Shown here one piece after another: positions 7,143 through 15,744 of a stretch of 27,951 nucleotides of DNA. The stretch's first letter is position 1; each line of letters opens with the position of its first letter. Source of the stretch: JANPLD01 sp031426355 (GTDB taxonomy: Bacteria > Pseudomonadota > Alphaproteobacteria > Rickettsiales > UBA8987); the NCBI GenBank assembly GCA_031426355.1, contig JANPLD010000020.1, forward strand, positions 1 through 27,951, written 5' to 3'. A model generated the notes under the pieces. That model was not told the origin of the DNA. It saw only the letters and a program-made list of their open reading frames with translations, and searched no databases. The position numbers and the translations under genes are program-made.

Positions 7143-9473
7143 ATGAAAATTAAGAGATATTTGAATTTATTAATCGTAAATACCAAAAAGCTTAAACTTG
7201 GTTACAGATTTTTACGCTTCAAATTATTTGTATTACGGACATATACCTCAGGGAAAATTAAACTCTCAAAAGCTAAAGCCTGGAACAAATTTTATTGGGT
7301 AAAATACAGTGAAACAATCTGGTGGAGACGACATAAGCTTGGCGTAACCTTGTTTGGTCTGTTCGCATTGTTTTGCCTGAGCTTATATCCTTATGATTAT
7401 ATATACGGCTATCTTAAAGACTGGGATGAAATAAAAATTGATCATTGTCGTGAATTATTTCTCAGTGTTGGCGGTGCATTAATAGGTGCAACAGTTCTGG
7501 TGTTTTCTTTTATCATGTTTGCTATGCAGATAAATGTTGAGCGTTTACCTATAGGTTTATTCAGTAAATTCAGTACAGACCTCAAATTACTTGGAGTGTT
7601 TGGTTCTACTTTTCTGCTATCGGTTACATTAACATTTATATCATTAGGATCAGATAGCTTAGAAATAATTGACCTACTTTACCTATCCGTTTGGATTATC
7701 ATAACGATATTTGTACTTTTTATTTACGCATATCAAAGAGCAATGGCGTTAATAAATCCTTTGAAACAACTTCAGCATATAAAGGATGCTGTTAAAATTG
7801 AATTAAATGCATGGATTAAACGCTTCAAGAGAGCAAAACCTTTATATCAAAGTCCAAAAGAAAGGCTAAGTTTGGATAATACAGGATCAGATCTTGTTGC
7901 TACAGCATATTTTAAAATCAATCACCATTGGGCAAATGAAGTTAAGAGAGCAATTAATCACTGCATAGCTTTTTCCCGCCAATATACCGAATATGGAGAT
8001 TATGAGGTATCGGCAACGGCACTTAATACTATAATTTCTATAAACCAACTTTATGTTCAGGCGAAGGGAAATACTTTTTATTCAGATACATTATTTATTG
8101 AAAACCCTTTAACAACAGATAATTTTATAAATGACACTTTAGAGCATTTGCGACAAAATATTCAAGTTGCTATCTCTCGAAAAGATGAAAAACAAATAGA
8201 ACAAAACTTTAACGCTTTAGCCTATTTGGTGCAGATATATCTTCAAATTAAATATGCTACAGAATACAGTTCAAAAACCCATGCTCATTTGGCATCATCA
8301 TATCTCATGGAAGGTATTCAAAGCGTTGCTCCACATAATATGCCGGATATATTAATGAAAGGTATAAGGTTAATAAGTGATGTAGCAAAAAGCTTCCTTA
8401 TATTGGCACAACCCAACGACATAGTCTCATCAGCTGATAAAATTGCATTAATAGGTGCAACTGGTATTGCAAATGAAAGCCATAGACCAGTATTATTAAC
8501 TGCTGTTCAGCAATTAACAAATTTAACAGGGTGGCTTTTAAGCTCTAAACATCATGACTTACAGCATGCAATGAATGAAGTAAGACAAAACCTGACAATG
8601 CTTGCCGATTTATTCTTGAAAAATGCAAAAGATAAACCTCTCATGAGTACGCACAGCACATACCTAAAACCTTATTATTCTTGTACCGGAACTTTTATAA
8701 CTTTCTTAACTGAGGCCACTAATAAGATATTACAAGCACAGGAAAATGACCTAGAAATGAAAGAGGTTATAGGAAACATTGAGGATTGGGCAGATGGTAT
8801 ATATCAACCTCAAAAAGAATTATTACTTCTCGCTATAAAGCAAAAATCATTTTTAGCTTTTGATATTATACGCTGGGATACCCATGTGGTTAAATTACTT
8901 TTAGCAATCTCAACATCCCAGGTATGTGATCATGATGATAAAGAAAATCTTGAAAGGCACGCAAATTGGCTTGCTTCAACTTTAACATGGATACCAAGAG
9001 ATAAAGAAACTGTAGCAACACTTGAGGGTTATCAAATGACGGAAGTCTTATTTGAGATGGCTGTAGATGCATATGCTTATAAGAGCTTAGGTGTTTTTAA
9101 AACATCCAAAGATTTGTTACTAACTTGGGGAATTGAAGGTGGCAGACATCAGATTGGCTGGGCAATTTTAGAGAGATCAGTGTATGCTCTGGCTACTTTG
9201 GCTCTATTACCAGATTCATTACTGGCATTAAATTTTCTAAAACAACAAATAATCCAAAATCTTGCAAAGCCTGATTCACCTACTCAAGAGATTAGAGATA
9301 GGGCAGCGAGAGATATTAGAGAAAAAGCTGAGACATTATATCGCCGGGGTCATTGGTCATCATCAATTGAACATGAAATGAGTCGAGTTGATAGAGATAA
9401 ATTAAAAGTATTATTGCATGAAATTGCTAATATTTTATCTCCTGATACAACTAGTAACCATATTACCCCCTAA
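7143..9473 (+). CDS. Four-helix membrane protein with a large C-terminal soluble domain, island cargo
   Basis: This 776-residue protein starts at an ATG with AGGA 7 nt upstream. A basic N-terminal stretch of about 60 residues is followed by four predicted membrane helices at about 67-88, 105-128, 147-168 and 176-198. The remaining 570 or so residues are helical and soluble with no motif I can name. The second helix (GGALIGATVLVFSFIMFAMQ) and the sequence after it resemble the N-terminal part of DUF2254-type membrane proteins, but this is a weak likeness. It lies 80 nt after the recombinase on the same strand, its composition is AT-rich and it is intact, while the mobility genes around it are damaged. 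That suggests selection to keep it. Function unknown. Confidence 0.8.
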   Translation: MKIKRYLNLLIVNTKKLKLGYRFLRFKLFVLRTYTSGKIKLSKAKAWNKFYWVKYSETIWWRRHKLGVTLFGLFALFCLSLYPYDYIYGYLKDWDEIKIDHCRELFLSVGGALIGATVLVFSFIMFAMQINVERLPIGLFSKFSTDLKLLGVFGSTFLLSVTLTFISLGSDSLEIIDLLYLSVWIIITIFVLFIYAYQRAMALINPLKQLQHIKDAVKIELNAWIKRFKRAKPLYQSPKERLSLDNTGSDLVATAYFKINHHWANEVKRAINHCIAFSRQYTEYGDYEVSATALNTIISINQLYVQAKGNTFYSDTLFIENPLTTDNFINDTLEHLRQNIQVAISRKDEKQIEQNFNALAYLVQIYLQIKYATEYSSKTHAHLASSYLMEGIQSVAPHNMPDILMKGIRLISDVAKSFLILAQPNDIVSSADKIALIGATGIANESHRPVLLTAVQQLTNLTGWLLSSKHHDLQHAMNEVRQNLTMLADLFLKNAKDKPLMSTHSTYLKPYYSCTGTFITFLTEATNKILQAQENDLEMKEVIGNIEDWADGIYQPQKELLLLAIKQKSFLAFDIIRWDTHVVKLLLAISTSQVCDHDDKENLERHANWLASTLTWIPRDKETVATLEGYQMTEVLFEMAVDAYAYKSLGVFKTSKDLLLTWGIEGGRHQIGWAILERSVYALATLALLPDSLLALNFLKQQIIQNLAKPDSPTQEIRDRAARDIREKAETLYRRGHWSSSIEHEMSRVDRDKLKVLLHEIANILSPDTTSNHITP

Positions 9474-9632
9474 TTATTTTTAACCTAAGGTCGTCGCAAA
9501 ATTCCATCTGATGTAAATCCGGTATTTCAGGTTAAAACTTCTTAAAACTAAGCTCGTGATGTAGATGATAATGCCGTGTGGGGCGCAATACCGCGCCATA
9601 GCTGCTGTAGATATCAAGTATACTATATTGTA

Positions 9633-9708
<76 letters not shown>

Positions 9709-9719
9709 ATGATAAAGAC

Positions 9720-9748
9720 TAGATAGTTTAAGGTTAGTTTGAACGCAA
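9720..9748 (-). promoter_or_regulatory. Likely promoter of tRNA-Ala
   Basis: On the minus strand, TTGCGT (9748-9743) and TATCTA (9725-9720) are 17 nt apart, and the tRNA begins 11 nt after the -10 hexamer. This is a reasonable sigma-70 match at the expected distance for a tRNA transcript. Confidence 0.45.
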
Positions 9749-9755
9749 GTATATT

Positions 9756-10886
9756 TTATATTCCTAGGTAATCAGGATTTCTATCATATTGATGTTCCTT
9801 AATAGCGGTTATATGTGCTATCAAGTTAATTTCAATTTGCGGGAGGGAAGTTTTCTTTTTCTTTTTTTTATTATTTCCTAACATATCTTCAACATTTTGT
9901 TTCCCAACAAACTTTATTTTTTCATCCAACTGGTCATCTTGAAATAAGTCTCTTCTCATTTTAGGTAATGCGTGGGTAGCAATAAATACACCTTCTTTGC
10001 GCTTCATAAAGGACTCTTCCACAATTTTGGGTGATATCTGGAGATAATCAGTAAATATTTTAATCAGATGAGGCCTTAATTTTTTCATCGCATCTTTATA
10101 TTCACTTCTTTTATTCATTACAAAATCATAGCCTTTCCCTTTATAGAAATCGCCTGACATTCTTTCAGAACTATTATTATGCAAAAGATCAAAATATTTA
10201 ACAACAATTGCATATTTATTGCCTGACTCAGCAAGTTGCTGCAAATATCCATTGTAACTGGTTTTTTGCTTGTCTTTTGTTAGTATTTTTACAGCATCTA
10301 CCAATTCCTTCTCTAAACCCAAGCCATGAAGCAAATCAAAACCAACTGTAACAACTTTTTTGCCAGTTTTACTGATACTAATTAGGTTTTCTGGAACACT
10401 AGTTTTAAAACCTAAACTTTTAAGAGCTGAAACTTCTATTTCCTTTCCATTAAAATCTTCAATGAGATCATGTAATATTCCCACTTTTCTTGCGCCTTCA
10501 AGAAACTCATTAACTTTCGTTAAAAGCTCATGGTGGTTTGTATGTTTTGCTTTTCTCCCAACTAGCTTTTCACTAATATATTTTTTTTCATCAATTACCA
10601 AGATTGAAAGTGCAACTTTAGCAAAATGTTTAAAATATGGACGGTTTTGCCTATCTAAACAATCTTTCCCAAATTCATCTGCTTTTTCACATGCCGCAAT
10701 ACTAAGTGCAAATAAATCGGAAATATCTATTTTATTAGATTCTTTTTCAAATGATTTTTCAGAATAAGATAAAGGCGCACCAATAGGATTGGTTATATAA
10801 AGTTGTGAATTGGAAATTATAAAATTTCCAGCTTCATCCCTTATTTTCTCTTTTAATTCTTTAAGCTCTGTTTTGTCATCACCCAT
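9756..10886 (-). CDS. RelA/SpoT-like HD-domain phosphohydrolase (hydrolase half only)
   Basis: This 376-residue protein carries the HD-type metal site of (p)ppGpp hydrolases: H87 in YFKHFAKVAL, H139-D140 with E143-D144 in GILHDLIEDF, and VVKYFDLLHN with K230, D233 and N237, comparable to the V-K-L-A-D-R-L-H-N block of SpoT. The synthetase, TGS and ACT domains of a full SpoT are absent. The C-terminal 120 or so residues are unrelated and include a run of six lysines near residue 340. Known HD members of this type hydrolyse alarmones or other nucleotides. Here the substrate is inferred. The gene begins 42 nt after the fdx stop on the same strand, with a possible TACAAT -10 between them, so it may be read with the isc genes or on its own. 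Confidence 0.65.
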   Translation of the reverse strand: MGDDKTELKELKEKIRDEAGNFIISNSQLYITNPIGAPLSYSEKSFEKESNKIDISDLFALSIAACEKADEFGKDCLDRQNRPYFKHFAKVALSILVIDEKKYISEKLVGRKAKHTNHHELLTKVNEFLEGARKVGILHDLIEDFNGKEIEVSALKSLGFKTSVPENLISISKTGKKVVTVGFDLLHGLGLEKELVDAVKILTKDKQKTSYNGYLQQLAESGNKYAIVVKYFDLLHNNSSERMSGDFYKGKGYDFVMNKRSEYKDAMKKLRPHLIKIFTDYLQISPKIVEESFMKRKEGVFIATHALPKMRRDLFQDDQLDEKIKFVGKQNVEDMLGNNKKKKKKTSLPQIEINLIAHITAIKEHQYDRNPDYLGI

Positions 10887-10928
10887 TTGAGCATTTAACT
10901 TCTGGTTGATCGTTTATTGTACCATAAT

Positions 10929-11267
10929 TTAATGCTTACCGCTAACCATATTTCTGGTGGCTTCAGGGAGGCGGACTACCAATCCATCCAGTGAGTCATT
11001 AACCATTATCTGGCAGCCGAGACGCGAAGTGTGGGTTAGGCCGAAGGCGAGGTCTAACATATCCTCTTCATCTTCTTTTGCATTTGGCAGGGCATCGTAG
11101 AATTTTTGATCTTCAACTATTACGTGGCAGGTTGAACAGGCAAGTGAACCTTCACAGGCACCTTCTAAAGGGATATCATTTTTATGGGCAACTTCTAGAA
11201 GTGATATGCCGTTTGGTGCATCAATAATTTTTTCGCCACCTTGAAATTTAAATGTAATTTTTGCCAT
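10929..11267 (-). CDS. fdx: [2Fe-2S] ferredoxin of the ISC system
   Basis: The 112-residue protein has the adrenodoxin-type cluster ligands C38, C44, C47 (CEGSLACSTC) and C85 (TSRLGCQI). Fdx of this type supplies electrons for cluster assembly on IscU, working with IscS. It starts 9 nt after the hscA stop, the last core gene of the iscS-iscU-iscA-hscB-hscA-fdx string. The order is the one seen in proteobacterial ISC operons, and the mitochondrial ferredoxins share this family. Length and ligand spacing are normal. Confidence 0.95.
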   Translation of the reverse strand: MAKITFKFQGGEKIIDAPNGISLLEVAHKNDIPLEGACEGSLACSTCHVIVEDQKFYDALPNAKEDEEDMLDLAFGLTHTSRLGCQIMVNDSLDGLVVRLPEATRNMVSGKH

Positions 11268-11276
11268 TATAAAAAC

Positions 11277-13094
11277 TTATTTTACTTCGTTAACTTTTTT
11301 TCCACCCAGATAACCTTTTAGGGCTTTACTGACCCTAGCATCTGCAAAATCAGTTGCGACCTTATCAAGATTCTGAACCAGAGAGTGGATCAGCTCCCTA
11401 TTATCACCTTTAGCCGCATTTTCCAGCGCTTTTATAGATTTTTCTATCAAATCCCGATATTCTTTATCAATAATATCACCATCTTTTTCAAGTGCTGATT
11501 TGATTGCCTTAGCGGCTACAGCCGCCTCAACACGGGCTTCCTGCAAAAGCCTTTCGGCTATATCATTTTGGGCTTGCTCCATACTGGATATGAGCATTTT
11601 TTCCATTTCCTCGGCGTTTAGACCATAAGATGGCCTGACTTCAACTTTTGTTTCAATTCGGGTCACTTCTTCAATAGCGGAAACACTTAATATGCCGTCT
11701 GCATCTAGTATGAATGATATTTCAACTACGGCAGTTCCAGCTGGTTGAGGGGGAATATTTCGCACATCAAAGGTTGCTAAGCTTCTGCAATTTTTGGCAA
11801 GCTCACGCTCGCCTTGCAGAACATGTATTTTAATAGAAGCTTGGCCATCTTCATAGGTAGTGAATTTTTGTGCAATACGCGCAGGTATTGGAGTGTTTCT
11901 CTGAATAAGAACCTCCATGAGTCCACCGTAAGTTTCCAGCCCCAATGAAAGCGGAGTAACGTCCAGAAGAAGGGAATTTGAACCGCGGGTTAAAGCTTCC
12001 GCCTGAATTGCTGCGCCGAGTGCTACCACCTGATCAGGATCAATATCAGTAAGTGGTTTTAATTTTGTGAATTTTTCAATTTCACTTCTAACCAGAGGGA
12101 TTCTGGTGGAGCCACCAACCATAATTACACCTTCAATATCTCCAATATTTAATTTTGCTGCTTTTATTACTTCAGAAAAAATAGAAATAGTTTTATCTAT
12201 AATTGGTTTAATTATTTGATCTAACTCACTGCGATTTAATTTAAATTTGGATTTAGCTAATTCTATTTCGACTTCTTCTTTAATGGAAAGTTCTTCCTTT
12301 ATTTTACGGGATAATTTTTTTAATTCCTGCTTATTTAAACCACCACCATCCACCATCAGTTTATCACTAATTTCTAGATCAATATCATCACCACCAAGCT
12401 GGGTATCACCACCAGTGGCCAGAACGCGGAACACGCCCATTTCCATCTGGAGTATTGATACATCAAAAGTGCCGCCGCCCAGATCATATACTGCGTAAAT
12501 ACCTTCCGAACCTTTATCGAGTCCATAGGCAAGCGCTGCGGCGGTTGGTTCATTAATAAGACGTAATACTTCTAAGCCAGCAAGTTTTGCAGCATCTTTG
12601 GTGGCTTGACGCTCCGCATCATTGAAATATGCAGGAACTGTTATGACAGCTTTGGTAATTTTTTTCTGGAGGGACTCTTCAGCCCTTGATCTTACTTCCT
12701 TTAAAATTTCAGCAGAGACTTCAACAGGAGTTATTTCACTGTCACCAAATTTAAGATGGATTATTTTACCGGATTTTTCCTTTATTACTTCCAACCCAAA
12801 TGGTGAGAGGTCATCCTTAATATCGCTTAAACCCTTACCCATTAGCCTTTTTATTGAAGATATAGATTTAACGGTCGCGCTATTGCCCTCACCTACAGAG
12901 ATATTATTTCGGTCACTTAAGTTAAGAACTGAAGGAACAATAAAATGCCCGTATTTATCACATATCACACTTGGTGTTTCTTCAGAAGAAATTGCTGCAA
13001 GGGAATTGGTTGTGCCAAGATCAATCCCAATAGCGATATCTTCGCCTTCATGAGGTAACGGGCTTTGTCCTGGTTCGTGAATTTGCAGAAGCAT
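11277..13094 (-). CDS. hscA: HscA, Hsp70-type chaperone for IscU
   Basis: The 605-residue protein shows the Hsp70 ATPase signatures IGIDLGTTNSLAA near residue 22, VYDLGGGTFDVSIL and IMVGGSTRIPLVR, then a beta-sandwich peptide-binding domain and a helical lid. HscA binds the LPPVK motif of IscU and, with ATP and HscB, promotes cluster transfer. The lid is shorter than in DnaK and lacks the DnaK acidic tail, as usual for HscA. It starts 4 nt after the hscB stop, so the two are translationally close. The start codon gives a 20-residue extension before the ATPase fold, which is common in HscA. Confidence 0.96.
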   Translation of the reverse strand: MLLQIHEPGQSPLPHEGEDIAIGIDLGTTNSLAAISSEETPSVICDKYGHFIVPSVLNLSDRNNISVGEGNSATVKSISSIKRLMGKGLSDIKDDLSPFGLEVIKEKSGKIIHLKFGDSEITPVEVSAEILKEVRSRAEESLQKKITKAVITVPAYFNDAERQATKDAAKLAGLEVLRLINEPTAAALAYGLDKGSEGIYAVYDLGGGTFDVSILQMEMGVFRVLATGGDTQLGGDDIDLEISDKLMVDGGGLNKQELKKLSRKIKEELSIKEEVEIELAKSKFKLNRSELDQIIKPIIDKTISIFSEVIKAAKLNIGDIEGVIMVGGSTRIPLVRSEIEKFTKLKPLTDIDPDQVVALGAAIQAEALTRGSNSLLLDVTPLSLGLETYGGLMEVLIQRNTPIPARIAQKFTTYEDGQASIKIHVLQGERELAKNCRSLATFDVRNIPPQPAGTAVVEISFILDADGILSVSAIEEVTRIETKVEVRPSYGLNAEEMEKMLISSMEQAQNDIAERLLQEARVEAAVAAKAIKSALEKDGDIIDKEYRDLIEKSIKALENAAKGDNRELIHSLVQNLDKVATDFADARVSKALKGYLGGKKVNEVK

Positions 13095-13098
13095 TTTA

Positions 13099-13566
13099 CT
13101 AATTTATCTTTTCTAAATATCTTAGCCTTGTAACGGCTTCTGCCGCTTTTTCCAAATCTTTTTTCTTAAAGCCCTGCTCAAAAGATAAGATCGCCTCTTT
13201 AATTTTTTCTAAAATTAAATTTTTAAATTCTTCAGAGTTATTATTTTCTTCCTGCTGTTCCCTCAATTCCATTTGCTCAAGAAGCAATTCCTTGGATAAT
13301 GGGAAGCTATTATCCCTTTCCTTATTAACAACAATACCTTTAAGTGCGAGAAGATGTTCCGCACGGAGCAGATCATCATTTAGTATTTTGTAACCCTCAT
13401 TGATATCAGCAGAAGCTTTAAGGGCGTATATTTTTTCTTCTTCACCAGCCTTGATGAATTTATCCGGGTGGAATTGTGACTGCAGGGAAAAATATTTCTG
13501 GCGCAAAAGCTTTTTATCTATCCTGAATTTGGGAGGGAACGCATATATTTGGAAAAAATCTATCAT
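13099..13566 (-). CDS. hscB: HscB, J-domain co-chaperone
   Basis: The 155-residue protein has an N-terminal J domain with H33-P34-D35 in SQFHPDKF and a C-terminal helical domain (LLRAEHLLALKG and onward) that in the family binds IscU. HscB brings IscU to HscA and stimulates its ATPase. Its ATG overlaps the last base of the iscA stop (TAATG), which suggests coupled translation. Length is slightly below the 170 or so residues of E. coli HscB. Confidence 0.93.
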   Translation of the reverse strand: MIDFFQIYAFPPKFRIDKKLLRQKYFSLQSQFHPDKFIKAGEEEKIYALKASADINEGYKILNDDLLRAEHLLALKGIVVNKERDNSFPLSKELLLEQMELREQQEENNNSEEFKNLILEKIKEAILSFEQGFKKKDLEKAAEAVTRLRYLEKIN

Positions 13567-13898
13567 TAGATATGGAAACTCTCACCACAGCCGCATTTGC
13601 CCTTTTCATTAGGGTTCACGAATACGAAACCTGATTTCATTTTCTCTTCAACGAAATCCATTTCTGTGCCGATCAAATATAAAGTTGCTTTGGGATCAAT
13701 TATCACACGCACACCTTTATCTTCAACTACGTCCTCGAATTTTTTGACGTCATCAGCATATTCAACCGTATAAGCTAAGCCTGAACAGCCACCTTTGCGA
13801 ACGCCCACGCGTATTCCTTCGGAAGGCTTGCCGCGTTTTTCCAGCAGTTCCTTTATACGGTTTGCAGCGTTATCAGTTATTGTTATTGGCGCTTTCAT
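13566..13898 (-). CDS. iscA: IscA, A-type iron-sulphur carrier
   Basis: With the ATG at 13898 the product is 110 residues and has the three ligand cysteines C38 (GGCSG), C102 and C104 (KCGCGES). A-type carriers receive clusters from IscU and pass them to target proteins. A longer reading from 13946 would add 16 basic residues, but the 13898 start has GAG 5 nt upstream (AAAGAGAAAAATG) and begins where the family begins. The gene overlaps the iscU 3' end by 26 nt in another frame, and its stop overlaps the hscB start. Confidence 0.94.
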   Translation of the reverse strand: MKAPITITDNAANRIKELLEKRGKPSEGIRVGVRKGGCSGLAYTVEYADDVKKFEDVVEDKGVRVIIDPKATLYLIGTEMDFVEEKMKSGFVFVNPNEKGKCGCGESFHI

Positions 13899-14268
13899 TT
13901 TTCTCTTTATAGTCGGCAATTGCCGCTTTGATCGCATCTTCAGCAAGCATTGAGCAGTGGATTTTTACTGGTGGCAGCGATAATTCCTGAGCAATTTGCG
14001 TATTCTTGATCGTCCCGGCCTCATCAAGTGATTTGCCTTTCAGCCATTCAGTTGCAAGTGAGGAGGAAGCAATTGCAGAACCGCATCCGAAAGTTTTGAA
14101 TTTTGCATCAAGGATAACTCCGCTATCATCAACTTCGATCTGAAGCTTCATAACGTCACCGCATGCAGGTGCGCCCACTAAGCCAGTGCCTACATTCTTA
14201 TTTTTCTCATCCATACGCCCAACATTTCTTGGGTTTTCGTAATGGTCTATTATTTTTTCACCGTACAT
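13873..14268 (-). CDS. iscU: IscU, iron-sulphur cluster scaffold
   Basis: The 131-residue protein has the scaffold ligands C36 and D38 (PACGD), C62 (FGCGSA), and H104-C105 (KIHCSM). Its LPPVK motif (98-102) is the HscA recognition site. Clusters are built here from sulphur delivered by IscS and iron. The C-terminal end is a short asparagine-rich tail. A 89-nt gap with a hairpin separates it from iscS upstream, while the genes downstream overlap tightly. Confidence 0.97.
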   Translation of the reverse strand: MYGEKIIDHYENPRNVGRMDEKNKNVGTGLVGAPACGDVMKLQIEVDDSGVILDAKFKTFGCGSAIASSSLATEWLKGKSLDEAGTIKNTQIAQELSLPPVKIHCSMLAEDAIKAAIADYKEKNESANNNN

Positions 14269-14303
14269 AAAAAATCTCCGATTTTTAGTTTTTAGTTTAA
14301 TGT

Positions 14304-14338
14304 TGGAAGTTTGATGTAATTTTTACTTCAAACTTCCA
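14304..14338 (-). repeat. Hairpin in the iscS-iscU gap, with a partial extra copy
   Basis: TGGAAGTTTGA (14304-14314) and TCAAACTTCCA (14328-14338) form an 11-bp perfect stem with a 13-nt loop. A further partial copy, ACTTCAAACTT, lies at about 14346-14357. There is no T-tract, so it is unlikely to be a strong terminator. A hairpin here could protect or mark the cleavage of the mRNA and so set iscU levels apart from iscS, or it may belong to a dispersed repeat family. Confidence 0.6.
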
Positions 14339-14357
14339 TCTTCTAACTTCAAACTTA

Positions 14358-15608
14358 TTAATGACCTTTCCATTCAATTTTACTAATATCTATACCATCC
14401 TGCACCATATCCCAGAGCGGACTCATGGCGCGGAGTTTCTCAACATTGCTTTTTACTATCTCGATTGCCCTGTCAACTTCATCCTCAGTTGTGAACCTGC
14501 CTATACCAAAACGTATGGAAGTGTGCGCGAGCTCATCACCAACGCCAAGTGCGTAGAGAACATATGAAGGCTCTAAGCTTGCAGATGTACATGCCGAACC
14601 GCTTGATACCGCAAGGCCACGGATAGCCATTAGCATTGATTCACCTTCAACATAAGCAAAGCTGATATTCAGGTTTCCCGGATAGCCAAGCTCCTTATCA
14701 CCGTTCAGGTAAACATCAGGAATGCCATCCACCAGAGCAGAATACATTTTATTGTAGAGCTTGCGAAGCCTAACCGTTTCATCAGCCATCTCTAATTTTG
14801 CGATGCGTGCAGCTTCACCAAGTCCAACAACTAACGGGGTTGCAAGAGTTCCGGAACGGAAGCCCCTTTCCTGCCCACCACCATTGAATAATGGTTCCAA
14901 GCGAACACGTGGGCGACGCCTTACATATAATGCGCCGATACCTTTCGGCCCATAAATTTTATGGCCTGAGATACTCGCCAGATCAATATTCATCTCCTCA
15001 ACATCCACCGGAATTTTTCCAAATGCCTGAGCAATATCTGTATGGAAGAAAACACCTTTCTCACGCGTAATTTTTCCGATCTCTTTTAGTGGCTGGATGA
15101 TACCTATCTCGTTATTGATACCCATTACGGAAACTACCAATGTATCTTCACGGATCGCGTTTTTAAGATCATCTAAATTTATCAGTCCATTTTTCTGAAC
15201 TTCAAGATATGTAACTGTAAAGCCTTGTCTTTCCAGATGCCTGCAAGTATCCAAAACGCATTTATGCTCAGTTTTAACCGTAATGATGTGATTTTTCTTA
15301 TCACCATAGAAACCAGCCAAACCTTGTAATGCCAGATTGTTTGATTCTGTTGCACCTGATGTGAAAATTATCTCTTTCGGATCAGCACCGATAACGCTTG
15401 CAACATGCTCACGGGCGATCTCGGTTGCGTCCTCTGCTTCCCAACCATATTGATGGGAGCGCGAATGCGGATTACCGAATTTCTCCAGGAAGTAAGGCTT
15501 CATCACTTCAAATACGCGTGGGTCAAGCGGGGTCGTCGCCTGATAATCCATATATATCGGCATGTTTTTGCTACTTTCGGAAGATTTTATGTTGGTCGCA
15601 GCTTTCAT
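14358..15608 (-). CDS. iscS: IscS, cysteine desulfurase
   Basis: This fold-type I PLP enzyme takes sulphur from cysteine and hands it as persulfide to IscU. The residues visible are the PLP lysine K217 (ISGHKIYGPKG), H115 in TEHKCVLD, HTDIAQAFGKIPVD, and the catalytic C340 in the long loop SSGSACTSASLEPSY typical of group I desulfurases. The C-terminal IscU-docking end (LWDMVQDGIDISKIEWKGH) is also as in IscS. With the ATG at 15608 it is 416 residues. The family start matches M16 (15563), so up to 15 extra residues are possible. It heads the iscS-fdx string, with a promoter and an IscR-like site upstream. Confidence 0.97.
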   Translation of the reverse strand: MKAATNIKSSESSKNMPIYMDYQATTPLDPRVFEVMKPYFLEKFGNPHSRSHQYGWEAEDATEIAREHVASVIGADPKEIIFTSGATESNNLALQGLAGFYGDKKNHIITVKTEHKCVLDTCRHLERQGFTVTYLEVQKNGLINLDDLKNAIREDTLVVSVMGINNEIGIIQPLKEIGKITREKGVFFHTDIAQAFGKIPVDVEEMNIDLASISGHKIYGPKGIGALYVRRRPRVRLEPLFNGGGQERGFRSGTLATPLVVGLGEAARIAKLEMADETVRLRKLYNKMYSALVDGIPDVYLNGDKELGYPGNLNISFAYVEGESMLMAIRGLAVSSGSACTSASLEPSYVLYALGVGDELAHTSIRFGIGRFTTEDEVDRAIEIVKSNVEKLRAMSPLWDMVQDGIDISKIEWKGH

Positions 15609-15636
15609 ATTTATGAACTCGAAAATTGAGTCAGCA

Positions 15637-15661
15637 ATAGTTTACTAAATTACTAGGGTTT
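15637..15661 (-). promoter_or_regulatory. Candidate IscR (type 1) operator of the isc operon
   Basis: The 25 bp match 21 positions of the published E. coli IscR type 1 consensus ATASYYGACT-RWWWY-AGTCRRSTAT, counted by hand. On the plus strand the half-sites are ATAGTTTACT and ACTAGGGTTT around AAATT. Mismatches fall at positions 7, 17, 19 and 24. It overlaps the predicted -10 by 2 bp and covers the likely start of transcription, which is the right place for repression by cluster-loaded IscR. iscR itself is present at 19922-20356. Confidence 0.6.
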
Positions 15662-15689
15662 TATCTAGTGATTTCTGCGGTCTTTTCAA
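15660..15689 (-). promoter_or_regulatory. Likely iscS promoter
   Basis: On the minus strand, TTGAAA (15689-15684) and GATAAA (15665-15660) are 18 nt apart, or 17 nt from AGATAA. The start of transcription would fall inside the IscR-like site, about 45 nt before the iscS ATG. Confidence 0.45.
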
Positions 15690-15744
15690 GATAAATTTCG
15701 ACTTTTACAAGAAAAATCAGATAGTTGATAATGGTTATCAGCCA

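Noticed and set aside
9582..9597. Hairpin GGCGC/GCGCC as tRNA terminator
   Set aside because: The stem is only 5 bp and no T-tract follows on the minus strand; the 9474-9632 gap otherwise shows nothing I can name.
12247..13053. Plus-strand frames of 83 and 143 residues opposite hscA
   Set aside because: They are mirror frames of hscA, Ser/Leu rich with no family features.
13566..13946. Longer IscA starting at 13946
   Set aside because: The extra 16 residues are basic and not part of the family, they overlap iscU coding sequence further, and the 13898 start has a good ribosome binding site.
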